In this document: positions 49,338-61,274 of the stretch, piece by piece
Layout of the letters: the number at the start of each line of letters is the position of its first letter
Position numbering within the stretch: the first letter of the stretch is position 1
NCBI RefSeq assembly: GCF_050003625.1
Contig: NC_134397.1
Coordinates: 228,346,537 to 228,410,536 of the forward strand
Direction: 5' to 3'
DNA length: 64,000 nt
DNA from: Haematobia irritans
Taxonomy: Eukaryota; Arthropoda; Insecta; Diptera; Muscidae
Notes under the pieces: generated by a model
Database searches by the model: none
What the model saw: the letters and a program-made list of their open reading frames with translations, nothing else
Told to the model about the DNA's origin: nothing
Position numbers and translations under genes: made by a program

Positions 49338-49430
49338 AAACTTTTGTTGTTCGTTTGAAGCAGGGATCGAACCCAGGACCCTTGGTATGCAAGGCGGACG
49401 TAGCAACCACTGCTCCACGGTGCCCAACTA
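49338..49430 (-). mobile_element. tRNA-derived SINE head, type S2
   Basis: On the minus strand: GGGCACCGTGGAGCAGTGG, GCCTTGCATACC, then B box GGTTCGATCCC. It resembles a tRNA for about 67 bp but the arms do not pair as a full clover-leaf, so a SINE head is more likely than a functional tRNA gene. The GCCTTGCATAC loop is shared with S1. Confidence 0.6.
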
Positions 49431-49540
49431 AATGTATGTTTCTGTTAAATAAAGTTTGTTTAATCGGCTCGTGGGCGCCGCAAGCTATGCTTTATAAATA
49501 TAACTTATATGGATAATTATCTATTGATGACAATAACAGC

Positions 49541-49626
49541 TACGTAGCCCAGTGAATAGTGTGTTGGCTTACAAATTGCTTGGTTCGCGGTTCGATTCTC
49601 CGTCCAGGCAAAAGGTAAAATTTAAA
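49541..49626 (+). mobile_element. tRNA-derived SINE, type S3, split by family A
   Basis: TAGCCCAGTGAATAGTG (A-box-like) and GCGGTTCGATTCTCCGTCC (B box), then GGCAAAAGGTAAAATTTAA. The body resumes after the A element at 51073 (GAATAATTTCTTCTAT, TTTGTATTACAGAAAAAGG) to about 51150, in the order of the copy at 31825. Confidence 0.7.
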
Positions 49627-51072
49627 CAAGTATATATGGCCGTAAGTTCGGCCAGGCCGAATCTTACGTACCCTCACCATGGATTTCGTAGAAACTTCTA
49701 CGAAAGGCTGTCATCCACAATCGAATTACTTGGGATGTGGTATCTTAAATCGTTTTCTTATTTGTGAGTTAGTCCATACGTATGTGTAGGTGAGTCTACA
49801 AATAATTACGAATCGATATGGACTTTTGCACGGAACGTAGAGAGCCAGAATTGAAATATGGGGTTCACTTATATGGGGGCTATATACAATTATGAACTTG
49901 ATATGGACCAATTTTTGTGTGATTGGGGATCGATTTATCTGAGGGCTATATATAACAATAGACCGATATGGACCTTGTTAGGCATGGTTGTTAACGACCA
50001 TATACTAGCACAATGTACCAAATTTCAACTGACTAGGATGAAATTTCCTCCTCCAAGAGGCTCCAAAACCAAATCGCGGGATCGGTTTATATGGGGGATA
50101 TATATGATTAGGGACTGATATGGAGCACTTTTGGCATGGTTGTTAAACATCATATACTACCACCACGTACCAAATTTCAACAAGATCGGATGTATTTTGC
50201 TTCTCCAAAAGGCACCGGAGGTCAAATCTGGGGATCGGTTTATATGGGGGCTATATATAATTATGGACTGATATGAACCAATTCCTGCATGGTTGTTGGA
50301 TACCATATACTTACATCACGTACCAAATTTCAACCGAATCGGATGAATTTTGCTCTTCCAAGGGGCTCCGGAGGTCAAATCTGGGGATCGGTTTATACGG
50401 GGGTTTTATATAATTATGGATCGATTTCGACCAATTTTTGCATGGGTGTTTGAGGCCATATATTAACACCACGTACCAAATAACAACTGAATCAGCTATA
50501 TATAATTATGAACATATGTGGACCAATTTTTGCATAGTTGTTAGAGACCCTATACTAACACCATGTATCAAATTTTAGCCGGATCGGGTGAAATGTGCTT
50601 CTCTTAGAGGCTGCGCAAGCCAAATCGGGGGATCGGTTTATATGGGGGCTATATATTATTATAGACCTATGTGGACCAATTTTGGCATGGTTATTAGAGA
50701 TCATATACTTACACCATGTACCAAATTTTAGCCTGAACGGATGAAATTTGCTTCTCTTAGAGGGTCTGCAAATCAAATTTGGGGGTCCGTTTATATGGGG
50801 GCTATACGTAAAAGTGGACCGATATGGCCCATTTGCAATACCATCCGACCTACATCAATAACAACTACTTGTGCCAATTTTCAAGTCGATAGCTTGTTTC
50901 GTTCGGAAGTTAGCGTGATTTCAACAAACGGACGGACGGACATGCTCAGATTGACTCAGAATTTCACCACGACCAAGAATCTATATACTTTATGGGGTCC
51001 TAGAGCAATATTTCGATGTGTTACAAACGGAATGACAAAGTTAATATACACCCATCATATGGTGGAGGGTAT
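49627..51072 (-). mobile_element. Family A element, copy 5, complete
   Basis: Starts CAAGTATATATGGCCGTAAG and ends GGTGGAGGGTAT, with AA on both sides (49625-49626, 51073-51074), the same boundaries as copy 1 read on the other strand. It has about seven monomers, then the header blocks in reverse (CATCCGACCTACATCAATAAC, TTAGCGTGATTTCAACA, CATTCCGTTTG...). No T array. Hairpin near 51040-51072. Confidence 0.88.
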
Positions 51073-51472
51073 AACAAATTTATAAAATCGAATAATTTCT
51101 TCTATATTGTTTGTATTACAGAAAAAGGTGCTAAGAACTAAAAAACCTCATGAGAAAAAATACAGTGAGCTAGAATTTTTTTTTTTTTTTGAGTTAGTCT
51201 TTATGAAATTGTTTTTACATCCTGGAAAGAAAAAACATTTACAACGAAAAGTATATACTTTTCTTCCAAATAAATTTCCTTACAGCGAATAGCAAATGAG
51301 AAACGATCTTTGTTTGTCTAAAATTTCGTTTGAGAGGAAAGAATTATTTTTATGCGTGTAACTCAGTGCAACAACATTTTCACTAATTTTTGGTGACGCT
51401 TTTTTGCTGGCATACCCGGATCATAAATTGGAGATCCAAACTAATTTTTTTGGAAATTATTTATACACTTCA

Positions 51473-53027
51473 CCACTACTGTGGTACAGGGTATAATAAG
51501 TTTGTTCATTTGTATGTAACGCCAAGAAGGAAAAGTCTGAGACCCATCGTTTAGAATACCGATCTCTTAGAATTAAATTCTGAGTCGATTAACCGATGTC
51601 CGTCCGTCTGTCTGTCTGTTCATGTATTTTTGTGCGCAAAGTAAATGTCGATCGTCCTCAAATTTGGCATAGGGTCGTTTTTTGGGATAATGTCATAATT
51701 GGCGTGTTTATCAACCGATGTTCTTCAAATTCCGTACATCCGAATATTTTATGAGTCTCGAAAAACGTGCAAAATCGGTTCAGATTTAGATAAAGCTCCC
51801 ATATATATCTTTCGTCCGATTTAGACTCATCCGACTCAACGGAGGCCAAAGTTTACTACCGATTTTCGTGATATTTTGCACAGAGAATAGAATTGACATT
51901 CTACCAATGCTTGGTAAATTTGATTGAAATCAGTTCAGATTTAGATATAGCTCCCATATATATCTTTCGTCCGATTTGCACTTATATGGCCTCAAAGCCA
52001 GAGTTTTACCCTGACTTGATTCAAATTTTGCACAAGGAGTACGTTTAATAGTATCGGTTAGTGTGACAAATTTGGTTGAAATCGGTTCAGATTTAAATAA
52101 AGCTCCCATATATATCTTTCGCCCGATTTGCACTCATATGGCCACGGGGGCTAAAATTTTACTACCATTTACGTGAAATTTTGCAGAGATTGCAGAATTA
52201 TTATTATAACTATGCATGTCAAATTTAGTCAAAATCTGTTCAGATTATATATAGCTCCCATATATACGTACATACGTTGGGGCAATATGGTAGACTGTTT
52301 CATATTTTAGACCCATTTGCAATGGGATTTTCCTCCAATTGACTGGATAGTTTCCACAGAGAATATATTTGATATGATATTGAAGTGTGTCAAGTTTGAT
52401 CTAATTTGGTTCAGATTTAGATAAAGCCTCCATATATTCGTTTTTCCGGTTTATACAAATATGGCCAAAATTCCCAGACTTTACACAAAATTCTGTGATG
52501 ATTTCCCCATATCTTATGACCTAAACACTGTAATGCCAGAATATCCACAGAACGGTTGAGTTTTAAATAAGGCTCCAAGTCGCTCGACTTGACCAAATAA
52601 TATATCATAACCCACACTTGACCACATATCTTGGCGAGATCTAACCATTATCCACTGATAAGTAGCAAAAATTGTAAATATTACTAAAATTGTCCTATAT
52701 CTTGAATACATATGTATCGCCTGATAAATCATAAATGCTCTTTTGTACAATTGCATTAAAATTTCTCTCGCTTCATATTTCCCATATTTTTTTACTAACA
52801 TTGTGTTTCATCCCAGGGCGTTAGCCGATTTAAATTTTAATTCTAGAGTTTTTGTAGAATTAAAAAAAAATTGTCTCCATTAAAAGTATTTGTATCTGTA
52901 AATGCAAACCTTTATATAGCTCCCAGCAAATTTGAAGTAGTTGAGATGGTAACACAAGTGTTTGTCTACATAGTGGTGAAGGGTATAGTTTAGTCGGCTC
53001 CGCCCGACTTTAGACTTTACTTACTTG
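51473..53027 (-). mobile_element. Family B element, copy 4
   Basis: On the plus strand it runs from ATACACTTCACCACTACTG (hairpin) to TTTACTTACTTG followed by a T-run. Monomers anchored on GCTCCCATATA fall at 51795, 51950, 52102 and 52255, again about 153 bp. Header text includes GATGTCCGTCCGTCTGTC. A GC-rich stretch GTCGGCTCCGCCCGAC lies near the CAAGTA end. Confidence 0.8.
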
Positions 53028-53039
53028 TTTTTTCCTGGG

Positions 53040-53270
53040 TATTTATATATAGCCCCCTTTCGGAACATCTTGGAGGAGAGAATTTCATTTCTGTTTTGTA
53101 TGTGATATCATTATATGTGTTTTAATAATCGAGCAAAAATTGGTCCATATCGTTTCATAATTATATATAGCCCCATATAAACTGATTACCAGATTTTACT
53201 TCTAGCGCCTCGTGGAGAAAAAAAATCCATCCAATCTTGTTGAAATTTGGACATTTAATATAATTATATA
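53040..53270 (+). repeat. Degraded family A monomers
   Basis: TATATATAGCCCCCTTTCGG, TTGGTCCATATCGTTTC and TTGTTGAAATTTGG mark one to two monomers without either end. Confidence 0.6.
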
Positions 53271-55021
53271 TATTCACATGAGCTAACTTACAATTAAGAA
53301 GTCTTAAGATGATTTGCCACACAAATAAGCAAATCAAGGTAAAAATCTCCCCCATGATACTCACAGACTTTGTATATGCATTTCACAAAAGTCGCATATG
53401 TCACCGTTATTTTTCTAAAATTATGAATGGTAGTTTTTCCAAAACCTATTTTTTTTTCAAAAAACAACCGAAATCTCACCTATTCCAGATATTTAAAATA
53501 GAGTCATTACACCGGCAATTATATTTTATTTACTATTGCAATTGTCACGATATATATTTATAATTTACAACAATTTATTGAAAAAAATGTGATGAATAAG
53601 TGAAAACGTATTACACCTTTTCGTACATTATTTATAAATTCATAATTATTTTAAAATTTTAATTACAGAAAATTATAAAAAAAAATCATATAGTTTATAG
53701 TGTTTTCATGACTGGTTTCAGTTTTACAAACCATGAAAATGGCTGAATGAAAGTTATCTTCATTATCGTAATTTTTACATAAATGGCATAAATGCCATTA
53801 ATATAAAAACGGTAATTTATTGTTTATGAATGATAATTGTCCATAAATATACTAAAAAAAAAACAAACATTTATTACATTAACAAATACAACGAACAACA
53901 ACAAAAAGAACCGATAGTGGACGATAGTAACGGCAAAAGGCGAGACAACAATAAAGTTGACACATGTTTAAATGGCCAAACGCCTCTAAGTGGTGCGTAA
54001 TTATTTTTCCCACATATGACAATTTAATTTAATAATACAAAACAACAACAATATCACCAACCACACAGGCTTAAAGATAAATTAATTCAGCACAACCAAT
54101 AAAATGGTTAAGTGATAAAATACGAAACACAATGTGAAAAAGTACCCATGGTTATTAGATATGGTGTGTGAGGGAGAAGTTATAGGAAAGCAAAAAAATG
54201 CAGTAAATCAAAAGACTTAAGACACATGCGCCATGGGAATACAAGAACTGAGTATCATTGGCAAAGACAATGGCTTTCACACATCAAAATACATATTTAA
54301 GTGATGTGAATTAGAAGATGCTACTATTGATTTATTAAGGCGCCAGATTCTTGAAGCCAGAGACGGTGAATGTCAGTATATTAAAGTTTTCCCAAGATGG
54401 AAGTGTATGAATGTAATGTTGTGCGATCCAGTTTCATGTGATGGGATATCATAGTTGAATTATGTATGCGTGAAGGGACCAAACCAAATTTTAGATATAA
54501 ATAAATCTTTAAAATTTCATGATTCTGGGAACTTTTATTTTGAATTTATGATGACATATGGATCTTGGGTCTTTTTAGCTGTTATATTTCCTTATAGCTC
54601 AATATTAAAAATTCCCATGTATTATAAAGATTTCGGTTAAAATTGCAACTTATTTGACCTAAAAATAAAATTTTGGTCAATATGAACCGTCTATAATAAA
54701 TAACCCAATTCAATTTAGGTTTGTGCGCTTTATATGATCAAGAAGTATTGGAACTGTAAAGGAAATTGACCAACATAATCCATATATATTAATGGGTGTA
54801 AAATTTCTCCATATTCTAAATTTGACACAAATTGGAAAAATATATCCAACCATATTAAATATATTAGTTAAACGATCTACAATAATTGATCTATATAGTG
54901 GCTATACACAAAAAAGTAAATATTTGTTCCTCCATGAAGATCCAGAAGGACAATTTTGGGGTCTGCTTACATTGGAGTTATGTTATATTAAACTATAACA
55001 CGAAATTAATCAAGTTTTTTG
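53271..55021. other. AT-rich DNA, no gene seen
   Basis: Contains T-runs and a self-complementary AT-rich tract at 53570-53860. Simple AACAACA sequence at 53880-53910 and 54040-54050. Frames are short and featureless. At 54895-54990 a weak A-like monomer trace (GAAGATCCAGAAGGACAATTT) may be present. Confidence 0.35.
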
Positions 55022-55745
55022 TATGATTATTAAAACATTTCAACCGCATCGGATGAAATTTGCTGCTTCAGGATGCTCCAGAGGTCAAATCCGGGATCGA
55101 TTTATCTGAGAGCTTTATATAATTATGGACCGATATCGATAAAAGTTTTCACCGTTATACTAGGTTAGGTTAGGTTATGTGGCGGCCCGATGTATCAGGC
55201 TCACTTAGACTATTCAGTCCATTGTGATATCACAGTGGTGAACTTCTTTCTTATCATACTTCAGTAATGCTGGTGACATTTCTGAGGGTTTCAAAGCTTC
55301 TCTAAGTGGTTTCACTGGAATGTGGAACGCCGTTCGGACTCGGCTATGAAAAGGAGGTCCCTTGTCATTGAGCTTAACATGGAATCGGGCAGCTCTCAGT
55401 GATAAGATGACTTATACTAACATCACTACGTACGAAATTCAACTGGCTCGGATGAAATTTGCGCCTTCATCAGGCCCCAGAAGTAAAATCTTGGGGTAGG
55501 TTTGTTTTGGGTTTGTAATAGGACGATTGTTAGAGGTCATATACTGACATCACGTATCATATTTCAACCGGATTGGATGAGATTTGCTCCTTCCATAACA
55601 TTCAGAAGTCAACTGCCGGGATCGGTTTATATGGGGGGTTATATATAATTATGTTATATAAATGTTCACGATTGTTAGAGGGCATATACTTACATCACTC
55701 TGGAAGTCAAATCATGGAGTCAGTTTATATGGTAATGACAGATCT
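55022..55745 (-). repeat. Degraded family A element split by a SINE
   Basis: Monomer text such as GGATCGGTTTATATGGGGGG and CATATACTGACATCACGTATC recurs on both sides of a SINE at 55163-55411. No ends seen. Confidence 0.65.
55163..55411. mobile_element. tRNA-derived SINE, type S1, with internal inversion
   Basis: The first 93 bp (55163-55255) are the reverse complement of the S1 3' end, including the GGTTAGG tail. From 55258 the S1 body runs in the plus direction (TTCAGTAATGCTGGTGACAT to CTCAGTGATAAGAT). The repeat TTATACTA flanks both sides (55155-55162, 55412-55419), as a target-site duplication. Read from the minus strand, the 5' part is inverted and the 3' part normal, the product expected of twin priming during LINE-driven retrotransposition. 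The tRNA head is missing. Confidence 0.85.
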
Positions 55746-58700
55746 ACTTTTAATTACTTGATGATCAACATCCACATCAAATTTATTATTTTTTATTGAC
55801 AGATTTATTTGTCAGAGTAGATATTTCCAAAGATTACCGGGGTTATGAGCTATGGTCGTGACGGTACTGCGTTTTCCCTGGAAACGTGTTTGTGTTATAT
55901 CGTGGTAGGTAGTAGAAATCTGAATACATTGATATACACGGGAACGAAGTTATAAACGAAAAAGTGGAGGGAAGACTGAACCATCCGAATGAATGAAGGC
56001 TGGACCGGCAAGGTGTTGGTCACCATTTACTGGGGTTCACAAAATGTGAAGAAAGACTCTACGTAGTTACAATTTTATGAAGATTTGGGGCTAAATTGAT
56101 GAAAATACAGACCAACTTGATCTCTCCTGTTCACACCCAACTCTCATCTTAAATTTTCCATGATAAAATTGGCCAAATTGGAAGAAAGTTATTCGTAAAA
56201 TTAACAAAATATGTCAACACAACAATTTGGGAAATTAAAGTGCAATGTTCGTTATTGTAATGGATTTACTGATCAATAATAAAATATTTCATAACATTAA
56301 TGAACATTTTCATTGTCCTAATGAAAAGTATTGGTTATGTTAACGAAAAACGGTTTTGGTTCAATTTTGATGAGTGTCTCATTCACATCCGCACAGGGGT
56401 GAAAATTTACTCACAGCGCCAATTTTATTTTACGCACTATGTAGAAAATCCGTTGGTAAACTTAATTTGAAGTAATAGGCAAGTAAAAAGTTAATTGATT
56501 CCATTAATTCTTTAACCAGTTCACAATTAAATAAACTAAATTAATTGAAACAAATAAATTTCAAATTGGATCAATTAATTTCTTTAATTAAAGTCTCTGA
56601 TTGGTATTAGTACATGTAGAGAAATGATTAAGAATGACTAATTTTCATTGAAGTTTTTCTACAGACAATGAACATTTTCATTAATACTGCGAAATGTTTC
56701 GTTATTCAATTGAGGTTTTGTGAAAATAATGCACATTTTCGTTATATTTACACACATTTCGGTGATATAACAAAGCTTTTGCTATGAGTATATTTTCGTA
56801 ATTGAAGTTATTTTCATTTAATTGAATTAGTAATAGAAGGCTGAGGATGATATCGGACCACATTAAGATCACTTCAATCACTTGATACAGGTAATCTAAA
56901 GAATTTTTTTCTTGAACCAAATTTACCTCCAAATGTTTTATTGTATGGCTCAACTTACAAAGCTATGAGTTGGTGTTGAATTTTCTCACCACAAATAATT
57001 GTAACAACTTAAATTTAAGTGGCAACACACAACCCACAAACAAAATTTCAAAATCAAATGAATAATTAAGTCGCGTATTGTCGTAATTAATAATAACAAA
57101 AATGTAAACGGTATTCGAAAAATAACAAAAGACTTAAGACCGACACATACAGGGGCTAAGAGATTTGTTTTCGCCTAGAGACAAACAAGAACACACAAAC
57201 ATTAACCTCGCATATATTTTTGGGGTCAATTATTTTTTGATTTTTGTAAAATAAAAAGGAAAAAAAAACTTCTTTAGAACCAAAGAATTAAAGGCATGTT
57301 CTTCACCCACACTATGTGTCTTTGTAATGAGGAGACAAAACAAAAAACACAAAACCAACTAAATGACTTGTAAGTGGGCAATCTGTTTATGTTGTTGTAT
57401 TTTTAGTTTCGGATAAAGTATCAAAGCAAAAATTTTTTTAAGATTGATTAGTTGTGGCAAGCAAAGTCATTGGTGTTGTATTTGTTTTTTTTTTTTTTTT
57501 TGACTACAGGTCAATGCACAAAAGCCGAACTTTTGCAAAAATACGTCATGTTCAAGTTTTTTTTTCTGGGTCTCATTCAGTTCAATGCTCAACATGAATG
57601 GCTTTAATTGCTGCTGCTGTGGTTGCAGCCACCAAACCACCAGCACTAGTATTAACAACCCAGAATCAAGAAATAATGACTTGTAGCAAATCTTAAGATT
57701 TAGTGCTACCTTCTGACCACGAAAATTGTCGTCTAAACGAAATGAATAAATAAGAAAATGTTTTTAAGATAATAAAAGTAAATTGTAAACCATTCGTATG
57801 TAACGTTAATGCTGAAAAAACGCGTGTGAACGCTGAAACAAGTTGGCAACTACAATGACGCTAGCGGTGATGATGGTGAATGTATCCATGCAGTTTAGTG
57901 GAGTACCTATGAGTGTGTCACAGGCTGGCAAAAATGGATGAATGAAACGCCGACCTAACCGTCAGTCTTAATGTACCCCCACTAACCAGCCAGTTTTGTC
58001 TCTGGGGGCTTGCTTGCCCCTCTATATAAACTAATCCATTTTTATTCTTTTGGTTTGGTTTTTTTGTTGTTGTTTTGCTTTATGGTTTTCTTGTTTTGTT
58101 TTTTAAGTCATTTTGTCTAAAGTTTATGTATTGACTTGTCGAACTGGGTTTAAATGCTCTTGATTGCACATTCACCTATTCTGATGAACGAACACACGCT
58201 AAATGCAAGTAACACATAAATTGCCAACAAATTATGTGATAATTATTTTAAAATTACTGACATTACTTAACGCCATATGGCTAAACATACCATAGCATAG
58301 AATAGTTGAAATAAAATTCAAAAACGAATTAGAATAAAAATTTTCAAAATTTCAAATTTCAAAATTTATTTCATAGAATGGAAGCTTATCAATTTAATTA
58401 AGCATAATTGTTTACAATAAAAAATTGTTTGGTTTTAGAAAGTCAAGGTCAATAAGCGGTTATGGTCTGCAAGAAAAAATGTTTGTCCACAATTCCGTTT
58501 GTATTACACAAAAATATAGATTTCCGACCATGTACACTGAATGAGTAGATTTCTTTTTTAATTAATGAATTTTTAGAGTTACCAAGTTTTCGTTTGACAT
58601 TTTTGATATAATTTATATTTCGGGATTAAAGAACAAAAACAAATAGACGATTGCGATATGCCAGTTTTTTCGAAAAAAAAACAATGTTGGATTTCGATTA

Positions 58701-58917
58701 TCTTGAAACACCCATACAGTCGACTGTTGTTAACTTTCGGGCTCATGATTCATCACCTGTTACGATATCATAGACGTGTTTATAAGCTCCTAGATCATAG
58801 TTTTTGGACCATTTCTTTCGACCATCGAGCTTTTTTGTGCGATTGAAAAATTTTGAAGGATCTCACGCGAATATTTTTTTTTACTTTCAAATATTCATGC
58901 AATATTGAATGTATGTT
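55746..58917. other. Mostly single-copy DNA, no gene seen
   Basis: The longest stretch without recognised repeats. It has CTG/CAG simple sequence at 57605-57630 and T-runs at 57485-57500. Frames such as 56702-56953 (minus) and 57467-57658 (minus) have no motif. A block at 56240-56790 repeats TTCATT/AACATTTTCATTA-type words and could be a worn MITE. Confidence 0.35.
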
Positions 58918-58922
58918 ATGTA

Positions 58923-59406
58923 CACTGAAAAAAAAGCGTGCCCGGTTCCAAAGATTTTGTCTTTACTTTAAAAATTATGGTATTGATTCCGAGCTAAAGA
59001 AGCGGAGAATACAAGTAACGATACTTTTAAGACACAATCCTCTTTTAAATTTAGGTTTTGTTTTCTTGCTTCTAGGAAGCATATTTTAATTTTTCATTTT
59101 TTCAGTTTTTTTTTCTTCATGTGCTATCAAAGTCCTTTAAAAACGAGTTAACGACAACTTTATTTTCCAAATTCAGACTCAACTTTCAGTAGAAATTATG
59201 CTATGTTTCAAGTAACAACGTCTTTAAAATAAAGTGTTGAAAAACATGTCCTATTTCTGAATGATTTTTTGCTTTGTAGCCAAGATGCAAAAAGACAACA
59301 AATTTAAAGACAATTTCATTAATTTTAAAGAATTTTTCTGAATTTTTAAAGTCAAGTTAACCTTATCCCAAAAAAATTCTTCATTCATGTTATGATACCC
59401 ATTTTT
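58923..59406. repeat. MITE-like repeat, family F, copy 2, cut by family A
   Basis: Starts CACTGAAAAAAAAGCGTG beside TA. It matches copy 1 from its start to TATGATACCCATTTTT, where family A begins. The remainder of F was not found after the A/T block. Confidence 0.65.
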
Positions 59407-60760
59407 ATACACTCCATCATAGGATGGGGGTATATTAACTTTGTCATTCCGTTTGTAACACATCGAAATATTGCTCTAAGACCCCATAAAGTATATATAT
59501 TCTGGGTCGTGGTGAAATTCTGAGTCGATCTAAGCATGTCCGTCCGTCCGTCTGTTAAAATCACACTAACTTCCGAACGAAACAAGCTATCGACTTGAAA
59601 CTTGGCACAAGTAGTTGTTATCGATGTAGGTCGGATGGTATTGAAAATGGGCCATATCGGTCCACTTTTACGTATAGCCCCCATATAAAGGGACCCTCAG
59701 ATTTGGCTTGTGGAGCCTCTAACAGAAGCATATTTCATCCGATCCGGCTGAAATTTGTTATATGGTGTTAGTATATGGTCTCTAACAATCATGCAAAACT
59801 TGGTCCACATCGGTCCATAATTATATATAGCCCCCATATAAACCGATCCTCAGATTTGGCTTGCGGAGCCTCAAAGAGAAGCAAATTTCATCCGATCCGG
59901 CTGAAATTTGGTACATGATGTTGGTATATGGTCTCTAACAATCATGCAAAAATTGGTCCACATCGGTCCATAATTATATATAGCCCCCATATAAACCGAT
60001 CCTCAGATTTGGCTTGCGGAGCCTCAAAGAGAAGCAAATTTCATCCGATCCGGCTGAAATTTGGTACATGATGTTGGTATATGGTCTCTAACAATCATGC
60101 AAAAATTGGTCCACATCGGTCCATAATTATATATAGCCCCCATATAAACCGATCCCCAAATTTGGCTTGCGGAGCCTCAAAGAGAAGCAAATTTCATCCG
60201 ATCCGGCTGAAATTTGGTACATGATGTTGGTATATGGTCTCTAACAACCATGCAAAAATTGGTCCACATCGGTCCATAATTATATATAGACCCCATATAA
60301 ACTGATCTCCAGATTTGGCTTGCGGAGCCTCAAAGAGAAGCAAATTTCATCCGATCCGCCTGAAATTTGGTACATGATATTGGTATATGGTCTCTAATAA
60401 CCGTGCAAAAATTGGTCCACATCGGTTCATAATTATATATAGCCCCCATATAAACTGATCCCCAGATTTGGCTTGCGAAGTCTCCAAGAGAAGCAAATTT
60501 CATCCAATCCGGTTGTAATTTGGAACATGGTGTTAGTATATGATCTTTAACAACCGTGCCAGAATTGGCCCATATCGGTCCATAATTATATATAGCCCCC
60601 ATATAAAACATTCTTCCAGATTTGACCTCCGGAGCCTCATGTAGGAGTTAAATTCCGATCCGGTTCAAATTAAGCACGTGGTGTTAGTATATGGTCGCTA
60701 ACAACCATACCAAAAGTGGTCCAATCACACAAAAATTGGTCCATATCGGTTCATAATCAT
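59407..60760 (+). mobile_element. Family A element, copy 6
   Basis: Starts ATACACTCCATCATAGG (a variant of the hairpin) after a T-run. The full header includes AACTTTGTCATTCCGTTTG and CATGTCCGTCCGTCCGTCTG. At least six monomers follow; the GCAAATTTCA anchor falls at 59881, 60034, 60187 and 60340, exactly 153 bp apart, with the first three nearly identical. The usual tail is missing and a T-type element follows. Confidence 0.85.
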
Positions 60761-61239
60761 GGTTGCCACTAGAGCCAAAAATAATCTACCAAAATTTTAT
60801 TTCTATAGAAAATTTTGTCAAAATTTTATTTCTAGAGAAAATTTTGTTAAAATTTTATTCGGTTCATAATAAAATTTTCATCATTGTCACAATTTTATTT
60901 CTATAGAAAATTTTGTCAAAATTTTATTTCTATAAAAATTTTGTCAAAATTTTATTTCTATAGAAAGTTTTGTCAAAATTTTATTTCCATAGATAATTTT
61001 GTCAAAAAATTATTTATATAGAAAATTTTTTCAACATTTTATTTCTGTAGAAAATGTTGCCAAAATTTTATTTCTACAGAAAATTTGCTCTACAGAAAAC
61101 AAATATATATTTCTATTGAGAATTTAGTCAAAATATACTAAAACATCAAGAATTCGACCTATCTACCAAATAGTAACAAATGTACAATTTTTGATAGAAT
61201 TCTACCAACAGTGGTCCTGAATCCCTCACGGTGGCAACC
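60761..61239 (+). mobile_element. T element with terminal inverted repeat
   Basis: Starts GGTTGCCACTAGAGCC and ends CACGGTGGCAACC, so its ends are GGTTGCCAC and its complement. About ten worn 29-bp units lie between. The right part (61100-61239) has no units and includes TTTGATAGAATTCTACCAAC. It is the only T copy here with both ends, suggesting T arrays began as a small terminal-inverted-repeat element that entered family A. Confidence 0.65.
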
Positions 61240-61274
61240 GTGGCCTTGAATCCATCACAATATTCTAATAATAA

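Larger units (their letters stand above)
49052..51358. mobile_element. Family C MITE, nested in H
   Basis: Starts CACGCAAAGAC and ends, read inward, CACGCATAAAAATAATTC. TA lies on both sides (49050-49051, 51359-51360), and removing the element restores the H sequence (GTGATGC-TA-ACTCAGTGC against GTGATGCAAATTCAGTGC in copy 1). It shares its two end regions with 24194-25107. Confidence 0.72.
48664..51412. repeat. Family H element holding a nest of three other families
   Basis: The left part (48664-49049) starts CCCAGAAAACAAACTTGG next to TA; the right part is 51361-51412, ending TTTTTTGCTGG. Copy 1 at 1-298 shows the two parts joined. Between them sits family C (49052-51358), which holds two SINEs, one of them split by family A (49627-51072). 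Confidence 0.65.

Noticed and set aside
49361..49428. Functional tRNA gene on the minus strand
   Set aside because: A and B boxes are present but the acceptor and other arms do not pair well, and the same sequence type recurs as SINE heads.
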